DNA of 5,324 nucleotides from contig JAIRLV010000006.1 of NCBI GenBank assembly GCA_031259185.1, forward strand, positions 1 to 5,324, written 5' to 3'. Shown one piece after another: positions 1 to 5,061 of the stretch; the first letter of the stretch is position 1; every line of letters begins with the position of its first letter. Below the pieces are notes generated by a model, which was not told the origin of the DNA, did not search any database, and saw nothing but the letters and a program-made list of their open reading frames with translations. The DNA is from Elusimicrobiota bacterium (GTDB lineage Bacteria; RUG730). A program made the translations under genes and the position numbers.

Positions 1-122
1 GAACAACAGAATATATGGAACATAAAATAGCACATAGAAGTGATTTAATTGATGTAAATACTGATCCAAAATCATCAGTACCTTTTAATTATCCAAAACA
101 ACTTTTAAAATCTAACAGATAA
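1..122 (+). CDS. C-terminal end of an unidentified protein (partial)
   Basis: An open frame enters from the left edge (first full codon at base 3) and ends at TAA 120-122, giving the last 39 residues of a protein. The tail is polar, with the stretch HKIAHRSDLIDV followed by a Pro/Ser/Lys-rich end (DPKSSVPFNYPKQLLKSNR). The frame is accepted as coding because it runs in the same direction as the next gene, ends 11 bases before that gene's start, and its stop codon overlaps the next gene's ribosome binding site, as in the rest of this compact unit. No family is recognised from so short a piece. Position at the head of a unit that ends in a tail-completion-like gene makes a virion protein plausible, but this is inference only. 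Confidence 0.6.
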   Translation, partial: TTEYMEHKIAHRSDLIDVNTDPKSSVPFNYPKQLLKSNR

Positions 123-125
123 GGA
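121..125 (+). promoter_or_regulatory. Ribosome binding site of the Lys/Glu-rich protein gene
   Basis: AAGGA lies 8 bases before the ATG at 134 and shares two bases with the preceding gene's TAA. It is one of only two clear Shine-Dalgarno sequences in the window. It supports the start at 134 and suggests translation of this gene follows directly on termination of the upstream one. Confidence 0.7.
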
Positions 126-133
126 AAAATAAA

Positions 134-934
134 ATGAATTTTAAAGATTTAACAAAATATTTCATAGAAGAAAAAGAACTCGCCAACTTTAAGGAGATTA
201 AAGATGGAAAAGAAAAATCGGCTATCGGAACTGATTCTACTTTTAACGATTTTGTTCCAAGAGAAAAAACTGAAAATACAAAAGAAGGGACTGAAAAACC
301 AGATAAAAAACTTACTCCTAAAAAAGACGAGAAAAAAGATACAAAGAAAAACAAAGAACAATCTGAAAATAAAAAACATAGCTGCCCCGAATGCGAAAAA
401 CTAAAGAAAATTTGCCCCAAATGTAAAAAAGCAAAAGAAAAAGACGAAAAAGACGAAAAAGAAGATAAAAAGAAAAAAACTCTTAAAGAAGAAATTAAAT
501 TTCAATCCGGTATATTGGCAAAAAAACAACCTTCAAACAATAAAACAACTACAATTAAAACTCTTAAAGAAGAAATTCAATATCAATCTAGTATTTTAAC
601 AGAAAAAAGAAAATGGTATGATGATGTAAGTGTAGATGATGAAGAAGAAGAAGGCGAAGAAGATTTAAACGGCGGAGATACAAAAGAAAAAACTTCAAAA
701 AAGAAAACAAATAAAAAAATGATGACAAACGCTCAAAAAAAATACATAGATATGGCTGCTTCAAAAGATACTGATGACGAAGAAATAGAAGATGAAAGTG
801 AAAAAAAAGAAGAAAAGGGTAAAGAAGAAAAAGGCGATTTATGGTCAAAAGTTTTTAAAAAAGAAGAAACTAAAGAAGAAAAGAAAAAAGCAAAAGACAA
901 AATAGATAAAATCAAAGAAATTGTAGAAAAATGA
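134..934 (+). CDS. Lys/Glu-rich, probably disordered protein with two CPxC knuckles and an internal repeat
   Basis: This 266-residue protein is not recognised as a member of a named family. Its composition is extreme: long Lys/Glu/Asp runs make most of it likely disordered or extended charged helix. Visible parts are an N-terminal segment MNFKDLTKYFIEE; a cysteine cluster C84-P-E-C87, six residues, C94-P-K-C97, which could hold one zinc; a motif TLKEEI(K/Q)(F/Y)QS(G/S)IL present twice, at about residues 116-128 and 143-155; an acidic patch at about 167-185 around a WYDD; and a strongly charged C-terminal helix from about 240. The start is fixed by AAGGA 8 bases upstream. The stop overlaps the next ATG (ATGA), so it is probably translated together with the J-domain protein. 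The N-terminus loosely resembles the short capsid-targeting segment of T4 internal head proteins (cleaved after I/L-x-E). A scaffold, prohead core or internal head protein is possible, but function is unknown. Confidence 0.85.
   Translation: MNFKDLTKYFIEEKELANFKEIKDGKEKSAIGTDSTFNDFVPREKTENTKEGTEKPDKKLTPKKDEKKDTKKNKEQSENKKHSCPECEKLKKICPKCKKAKEKDEKDEKEDKKKKTLKEEIKFQSGILAKKQPSNNKTTTIKTLKEEIQYQSSILTEKRKWYDDVSVDDEEEEGEEDLNGGDTKEKTSKKKTNKKMMTNAQKKYIDMAASKDTDDEEIEDESEKKEEKGKEEKGDLWSKVFKKEETKEEKKKAKDKIDKIKEIVEK
476..496 (+). repeat. Direct repeat copy 1 within the charged-protein gene
   Basis: A 21-base stretch encoding KTLKEEI (residues 115-121) is identical to 557-577. The copies lie 81 bases (27 codons) apart in the same frame. 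Protein similarity continues past the identical DNA (FQSGIL versus YQSSIL), which suggests an older in-frame duplication of a short functional motif whose core has been conserved. Confidence 0.85.
557..577 (+). repeat. Direct repeat copy 2 within the charged-protein gene
   Basis: Identical at DNA level to 476-496 and in the same reading frame; it encodes residues 142-148. The following codons differ from copy 1 but encode a similar pattern (QYQSSIL). Confidence 0.85.
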
Positions 935-1872
935 AAAGTAAAACTTGTACTGGTGCTGAACCATCTGTAAAGACAAAATTTAAACAACCAGAATTTGATT
1001 TCTCGCCAACTCTTTGGGATGGCGTTAGAATAACAAAAGAAATAAAAGAACTCAAAGAAACAGTACAAGTATTAAAATATCAATTAACTAACGCACAAAG
1101 ATACGAACCAAAAGAAGTTCCTGAGCTTAAGAAAGATTTACAAGAAGCAGAAACAAAATTAAACAAAGCAAAAAAAGAATTACAAGAAATTACAAATAAG
1201 TATTCTACAATTAAAGAAGATTTTGACGAAGAAGATTTTCAAAAAGATTTAGAAAAAGCAAAAACTAGAAAAATAACTCGTAAAGAGGCTATGCTTAAAT
1301 GGCATCCTGATAAATTTATAAAAGACAAAGATCATAAAAAATTTGAAGATTCAGCAAAAATTCTAAACGCCATCTTCGACAAAATTGACAAAACAGCTTT
1401 TAGAGAAACTAAAAATCAGACAGCGGACGAAGCATTTAAAAGAAACTGGGAAGCGCAACAAAAAAGAAAAAACTTTGAAGAAGCATTACGAAAGAAAAAA
1501 GCAGAAGAAAATAAACGTACACATGATCCAGCGATACTTAATGGAATAAAAACTTTAAAAAATATTGCATTGTTTGAAATATTGTTTGAATATTTAATAA
1601 AAATAAACATAAGTCAAGAAAAACTTCAAACTATTGCACAAGCGATGCATAGAATTGCATTAGTGACAAAAAACTTAAAAATAGATTTTACTCTACAAGC
1701 TACCCTTCAACATTACATTATTCCTAACGCTAAAATCATAAAAAATCATATAAAAACTATTTTAGATGATATAAATATTCCTTCAATCTATAAAAATCAA
1801 CTTAAACAATACCTAACAGCATTGGAATATTATGTTAGCATAGCGGAAAAAATTTATTCAAAAATAAAATAA
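931..1872 (+). CDS. Coiled-coil protein with an abbreviated J-domain (DnaJ-like co-chaperone)
   Basis: The 313-residue product carries the J-domain signature H125-P-D-K128, preceded by a basic helix (about 113-124, RKITRKEAMLKW) and followed by a helix at about 135-152 (KFEDSAKILNAIFDKI), matching helices II and III of J-domains. In that family the HPD tripeptide stimulates the ATPase of an Hsp70 (DnaK). A canonical helix I (the DYYxxLGV type) is not seen; a heptad-rich coiled coil (about 36-110) precedes the domain instead. After it come a very basic helix (about 165-197) and a helical C-terminal domain (about 200-313). No DnaJ-type CxxCxGxG zinc domain or Gly/Phe linker is present, so this is a class III-like J protein. 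Residues 21-41 contain DFSPTLWDG followed by ITKEIKEL, resembling the start of the next gene's product. The ATG overlaps the preceding stop (ATGA 931-934) with only a weak Shine-Dalgarno, implying coupled translation. A probable role is recruiting host DnaK during virion assembly (inference). Confidence 0.8.
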   Translation: MKSKTCTGAEPSVKTKFKQPEFDFSPTLWDGVRITKEIKELKETVQVLKYQLTNAQRYEPKEVPELKKDLQEAETKLNKAKKELQEITNKYSTIKEDFDEEDFQKDLEKAKTRKITRKEAMLKWHPDKFIKDKDHKKFEDSAKILNAIFDKIDKTAFRETKNQTADEAFKRNWEAQQKRKNFEEALRKKKAEENKRTHDPAILNGIKTLKNIALFEILFEYLIKINISQEKLQTIAQAMHRIALVTKNLKIDFTLQATLQHYIIPNAKIIKNHIKTILDDINIPSIYKNQLKQYLTALEYYVSIAEKIYSKIK

Positions 1873-1891
1873 TCAATTTGAAGTTAATAAT

Positions 1892-2716
1892 ATGATGATA
1901 CAAGAAAATATTTTAGATCCGAAACAAGTCGATCTCTCGCCAGATATTTTTATACCTGGTAAAAAAATAATGAAAAGTAAAGTAAAAGACTATTTAATTG
2001 ATACAATTTTTAAATGGCTAAAATTACAAGGATATGAAAAAGAAATAGTAAAATCAATGCATCTTATTGGTTCAAGTGCAGGCGCACACTATCTTAATAC
2101 ATCAGATATGGATGTAAGCATTGAAACATCAATACCGATAGAAACTATTAAAAAAATTTGGAAATTATTGCCTAATGGCAATAAATTACCAGGAACCGAA
2201 CACCCAATAAATTATTACCTAACTCCTGACCAAAAAGATATAAAAGAAACTACTGCGGCCTATAATATTTTAGATGATAAATGGGCAAAAGAAGAAAAAG
2301 ATGATGAAGTTTTTCCAATAGATTATGCCTACGAAGTTGCCAGATTTTTTATATCAGGTTTTAATGCTCGTATAAATGAATATGAAATAGATAGCAAAGA
2401 ATTGGAATATTTAAAAGAAATAAAACCTAAAGATATTGGTAAAAATGAAGAAGAGATTAATATTTTAATAAATCAAAAACAAAGAGAAATACTTTCCGAT
2501 TTAGACTCCATCAACATAGGCCACCAAATACTTAAATCTTTTAGAAAAATTCCATTTGAAGATAAAAAAACTGATACATTATTACAAATAGAAATAAAAC
2601 AAAAATCAAACACTATAAACAACATCGTTTATAAAATTATTACAAGCAAAATGGGTTTTGAAGAAATATTTGAAAAATATGAAGACATAAGAAACAAAAT
2701 AATGGAGCAAAAATGA
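1892..2716 (+). CDS. Phage-type nucleotidyltransferase-fold protein
   Basis: The 274-residue product has the Pol-beta-type nucleotidyltransferase signature: G60-S-S62, then D72-M-D74 in the context NTSDMDVSIE, preceded by a hydrophobic strand (MHLI). In this superfamily G-S binds the nucleotide phosphates and the DxD carboxylates bind metal. The layout matches nucleotidyltransferases seen in large phages: an N-terminal segment LDP...LSPDIF...I.K.KVKDYL (about 8-35), the GS/DxD core, a strand after HP (HPINYYLT, 104-111), and a YNILDDKW segment (124-131) resembling the YSxxxDxW of those proteins. The third acidic residue usually expected on the strand after HP seems to be Asn107, so activity is uncertain. 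The C-terminal half (about 140-274) is helical and unassigned. The substrate is unknown. It begins 19 bases after the J-domain gene, has two successive ATGs (1892, 1895) with only a weak GAAG upstream, and overlaps the next gene by ATGA. Confidence 0.72.
   Translation: MMIQENILDPKQVDLSPDIFIPGKKIMKSKVKDYLIDTIFKWLKLQGYEKEIVKSMHLIGSSAGAHYLNTSDMDVSIETSIPIETIKKIWKLLPNGNKLPGTEHPINYYLTPDQKDIKETTAAYNILDDKWAKEEKDDEVFPIDYAYEVARFFISGFNARINEYEIDSKELEYLKEIKPKDIGKNEEEINILINQKQREILSDLDSINIGHQILKSFRKIPFEDKKTDTLLQIEIKQKSNTINNIVYKIITSKMGFEEIFEKYEDIRNKIMEQK
2704..2707 (+). promoter_or_regulatory. Ribosome binding site of the gp15-like gene
   Basis: GGAG lies 5 bases before the ATG at 2713, inside the last codons of the nucleotidyltransferase gene. 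With the ATGA overlap it fixes the start of the downstream gene and suggests that the tail-protein gene can also initiate efficiently on its own. Confidence 0.65.
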
Positions 2717-3369
2717 GAGAACGATCTTTTAAATTATTCAAAGATTATAGCCTAGGTATAATGAATGGAATAAAAGAAATATGTTATCTTGATAGAATGT
2801 CAGATCGTGACTCCTTAGCCGTACTTTACGCCACTCCGGATCTTGCTATGGCCAAATATATATTAAATGTCCAAAACGGTCAAGATATAGGGCCATTAAT
2901 TTCAATTTATTTATCAAACATAGAAGTAGCCAAAGAACAAACTATGAATGGTTATGGAACTCTTAACATTGCTGATGAAGATGCTTATAAAACAATGCGT
3001 TCTCCGCAAATTTGTACACTTGTATTTAGATCAACTATAATTTGTAATAATGAAACTGAAGGCGACATTTTACAAGCACAACTTATAATGGGTATGCCAT
3101 TTAATCATAATTATTACTTTATGGTTGACGGACAATATGCTTGTTGTTATGCCGAAAATTCTGAAAACGCTTCATCTGTCGAACCTGGTAATAGCACTGA
3201 TAAAATTAACAGAAGAACTTGTGATATTCGTATTCCTCGTGCTTATCTTGAATACCCAGTATATGAAATTAAATCTTATATTAAAGAATTTAATTTAACA
3301 TATAATCTAATAGAAGGCGCGGAACCAGAAAAAGATAACCAAAGTAATTTAATTTCAAGTTATAGGTAA
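2713..3369 (+). CDS. Putative tail completion / sheath stabiliser protein (T4 gp15-like)
   Basis: The 218-residue product is read as a myovirus tail completion protein related to T4 gp15, which caps the tail and sheath and joins them to the neck. The order of weak motifs fits: a strand with AVLYATPDLAMAKYI (36-50), like the V-x-YAS/T segment of gp15; GPLISIYLSNIEVA (60-73), like PRINLHL; SPQICTLVFRSTI (97-109), like SPIKMIYELSIFTR, followed by a helix (115-127); a VDG turn (138-140); and RRTCDIRIPRAYLEYPV (167-183), like the closing strand before YPPV of gp15. Similar EPGxxxD...IPRAYL patterns occur in structural proteins of large myoviruses (from memory, unchecked). Composition differs from its neighbours: far less Lys/Glu, six cysteines, and a beta-rich look, as expected for a folded virion protein. 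It has a good Shine-Dalgarno and an ATGA overlap with the preceding gene, and it closes the unit. Alternatives are another tail terminator or neck protein. Confidence 0.5.
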   Translation: MRERSFKLFKDYSLGIMNGIKEICYLDRMSDRDSLAVLYATPDLAMAKYILNVQNGQDIGPLISIYLSNIEVAKEQTMNGYGTLNIADEDAYKTMRSPQICTLVFRSTIICNNETEGDILQAQLIMGMPFNHNYYFMVDGQYACCYAENSENASSVEPGNSTDKINRRTCDIRIPRAYLEYPVYEIKSYIKEFNLTYNLIEGAEPEKDNQSNLISSYR

Positions 3370-3398
3370 ATTAAAACTTGCCGATATTATTTAATTTA
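3367..3398. terminator. Possible weak bidirectional terminator at the convergent junction
   Basis: TAAATTAAA (3367-3375) and TTTAATTTA (3390-3398) are perfect 9-bp inverted copies around a 14-base loop. They cover both stop codons of two converging genes. The stem is A+T only and there is no strong U-tract, so it would be weak as an intrinsic terminator; such palindromes also arise by chance in DNA this A+T-rich. It is listed because it is the only structure in the junction. Confidence 0.25.
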
Positions 3399-4155
3399 AA
3401 ACTTTAATCCCCTCTCTGTAAAGCCTCTTTAAAATTTTAATTCTTAAAGATGGTTTATTTAACATCAAAGAAACAGCTTCATTTTTTAAATGAAAAAATT
3501 CATTAAGAGGTTCACTAAATATTTTTATTAAGATTTTTCTATAATTTCCAGTTGATTTATAATTTTTATTATGCATTTCACTTATATAATGAGAAATATT
3601 TTTTTCAAACTCATCATACCTAAGCATATAAGCTACTAAATCTTTAGCATTTTCAATATCTTTTGGAGGCTTTTCTAATGTCCTTATTTTAAAATCAACC
3701 CCTAATTGATACTTTGAAAATATTTCAACATATTGAACTATATGAGTAAACTCATGACTGAAATGTTCTAAAGTTCCAAGCAATCTAATATTCATAATTA
3801 AATCTTTTTTAATCATTTTCCCATTTTTTTCTTCTTCGGTATATGAAACAAAACTTGTTTCACTTATATTTTTAGCTAAATATATTTTTCTTCCTGTTTT
3901 TTTAAACCTTTTTACATAACCAGCACTTTCTGGTTTTATTTTAGTAATTACATATAAAGCATAATCGGTAATATCTTTTAAAGTATTTTCTTCATCATTA
4001 GGATTATATTTTTTTAAATTGTCATAAAATGCTTTTAAATTTAAGACAGCCCTATTACCCTCAACTGATTTAATATTGGTATAAGCTTCTTTTAAAATTC
4101 TTGAATAATCTCTCATATCATAATAATTTACTTTGGAATAATCTATCATTAACAT
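3391..4155 (-). CDS. Putative zinc metallopeptidase (HEFTH, gluzincin-like)
   Basis: The 254-residue product contains the HExxH zinc-peptidase motif as H134-E-F-T-H138 in a helix (LEHFSHEFTHIVQYVE). The two His bind zinc and Glu135 would activate water. About 45 residues on, YMLRYDEFEKNISHYI (177-191) resembles the E-[IF]-E-A helix that supplies the third ligand in gluzincins, making Glu182 the candidate. The strand before the motif (LIMNIRLLG, 119-127) fits the edge strand of zincins. There is no signal peptide or membrane segment, so it would be cytoplasmic or virion-borne. Similar small HExxH proteins are common, mostly uncharacterised, in large phages. It begins 4 bases after the ART-like gene stops and has no clear Shine-Dalgarno; ATGs at codons 1 and 3 are both possible starts. 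The substrate is unknown. Pairing with an ART-like gene suggests a host-modifying or virion-processing role (inference). Confidence 0.72.
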   Translation of the reverse strand: MLMIDYSKVNYYDMRDYSRILKEAYTNIKSVEGNRAVLNLKAFYDNLKKYNPNDEENTLKDITDYALYVITKIKPESAGYVKRFKKTGRKIYLAKNISETSFVSYTEEEKNGKMIKKDLIMNIRLLGTLEHFSHEFTHIVQYVEIFSKYQLGVDFKIRTLEKPPKDIENAKDLVAYMLRYDEFEKNISHYISEMHNKNYKSTGNYRKILIKIFSEPLNEFFHLKNEAVSLMLNKPSLRIKILKRLYREGIKVLN

Positions 4156-4158
4156 AAA

Positions 4159-4173
4159 TTTAGCTTTTTTTAT
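4159..4173. repeat. 15-bp direct repeat, copy at the 3' end of the ART-like gene
   Basis: TTTAGCTTTTTTTAT (plus strand) is identical to 5047-5061, 888 bases away. On the minus strand this copy covers the ART-like gene's final codons and stop and lies just before the metallopeptidase ATG. It contains a T7 run, so its complexity is modest. Confidence 0.7.
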
Positions 4174-5041
4174 ATTCCAAAATAAATTCTATTATTTCAT
4201 CACTTTGGGGATTTTTAAAAAAAGCAATATTGCTTTTAATTGCATTTTGTAATCGTTTTATCTTAGCAGTACTCATACTTCTAATATTAAGCATCTTTTC
4301 TAAAGAAACCATTTTTGTTTTATCAAAATAAATATTAGTATAAGAAGGTTTTAGAAAAATATTTTGATATATTCTTTCTTCTCGCCATAAATCTTTTTCG
4401 AGTTTATTTAAAACGCTTTTAATATTATAAATGTTAAAATCTTCACGCCATCTCATTATACTATAAAACATTCTAAATATTTCATCTTTATTAACCAAAT
4501 ACCAGCGTAATATTTTAATTATATTTCTGTTATGCTTTAAATCAATAAGGTTATTTTTAAAAGTTTTATACAAAGAACTTGTTCTAACATGATTATAGCG
4601 ATTATGAGTATCCTTCTCTACAACATCAATATAATATTGCATATTGCCTACAATAATTTCCAATCCTCTTCCAAAACCTTCGTTTATTTGTTGAGGTTTT
4701 TTAACTCTTCTATTTTCTTTTGATCCTATAACTTTATCAAGTTCTATTTCAACATAAACCGGAAAACTGCTATATCTTAAAGATTTTTCCTTTTTTTCTA
4801 CAAATTTTCTTGGATCTTTTTCAATTTCTTCAAATTGTTTATTGTTTGATTTTATCGGTATTACATCTTTTCTACTAAAAGAAATTCCTTCTTTAGCATC
4901 CCATTCATTTTGAGATATATTTATAGCATGTTTTTCAAGTATATTTATTAAGTCATTTAAATTAGTTCCATGTACAAGAACATTTCCTTTTTCTAAATCT
5001 TCCTTCCATTCAGTTAATAATATAATATCATCAAACTTCAT
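4160..5041 (-). CDS. Putative ADP-ribosyltransferase-like (HGT / PARP-type motif) protein
   Basis: The 293-residue product has near its N-terminus VLVHGTNLNDLINILEKH (21-38), closely resembling the LLWHGxxxxNxxxILxxG segment of PARP-type ADP-ribosyltransferases, where the His holds NAD. A second strand, EGISFSRKD (51-59), lies where PARPs have GIYF and where phage ART-like proteins have a SFTR-type motif. A later strand, VYVEIELDKVI (95-105), is followed by GRGLEIIVGNMQYY (124-137), in which Glu128 is a candidate catalytic Glu. Together this suggests an H24-S54/56-E128 arrangement. Residues about 160-293 form a helical region of unknown role. The first residues, MKFDDIILLTE, resemble capsid-targeting peptides of T4 internal proteins, cleaved after L/I-x-E. 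T4 packages an ART (Alt) this way, so head packaging and injection are possible (inference). It has no clear Shine-Dalgarno and starts 16 bases after the endonuclease-like gene. Other HG(T/S)-containing ART-fold enzymes, such as DarT- or Tpt1-like, remain alternatives. Confidence 0.55.
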   Translation of the reverse strand: MKFDDIILLTEWKEDLEKGNVLVHGTNLNDLINILEKHAINISQNEWDAKEGISFSRKDVIPIKSNNKQFEEIEKDPRKFVEKKEKSLRYSSFPVYVEIELDKVIGSKENRRVKKPQQINEGFGRGLEIIVGNMQYYIDVVEKDTHNRYNHVRTSSLYKTFKNNLIDLKHNRNIIKILRWYLVNKDEIFRMFYSIMRWREDFNIYNIKSVLNKLEKDLWREERIYQNIFLKPSYTNIYFDKTKMVSLEKMLNIRSMSTAKIKRLQNAIKSNIAFFKNPQSDEIIEFILEYKKS

Positions 5042-5046
5042 ATATT

Positions 5047-5061
5047 TTTAGCTTTTTTTAT
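5047..5061. repeat. 15-bp direct repeat, copy between the endonuclease-like and ART-like genes
   Basis: This copy is identical to 4159-4173. On the minus strand it covers the stop codon of the endonuclease-like gene and the leader of the ART-like gene, ending 5 bases before that gene's ATG. The two copies therefore bracket the whole ART-like gene. Confidence 0.7.

Noticed and set aside
204-404. Plus-strand open frame of 66 codons inside the charged-protein gene
   Set aside because: It is a +1 shadow of A-rich Lys codons with no independent support, and the frame starting at 134 has a good ribosome binding site.
112-420. Open minus-strand frames opposite the charged-protein gene, and others at 149-379, 588-848, 733-1068 and 1416-1610
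   Set aside because: Their Phe/Leu/Ser-rich products are what antisense reading of Lys/Glu codons gives, they lack ribosome binding sites, and each lies inside a well-supported plus-strand gene.
134-934. Rubredoxin or ferredoxin domain suggested by CPxC pairs
   Set aside because: The two pairs are only six residues apart and embedded in a Lys/Glu chain, without the aromatic and glycine residues that surround the metal site in those folds.
1770-1777. TATAAATA, identical to the T4 late promoter core
   Set aside because: It lies inside the J-domain gene about 115 bases before the next start. A copy on the minus strand at 4918-4925 lies inside the ART-like gene. Such octamers are expected by chance in DNA this A+T-rich, and no copy sits properly before a unit.
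4153-4190. A7 run at the end of the ART-like gene as a programmed frameshift into the metallopeptidase frame
   Set aside because: The peptidase frame is open through the A7 run (back to a TAG at 4189-4191), but joining the two would need a +1 shift. The run is not in the X-XXY-YYZ register of -1 slippery sites, and the peptidase has its own ATG. Separate genes are simpler.
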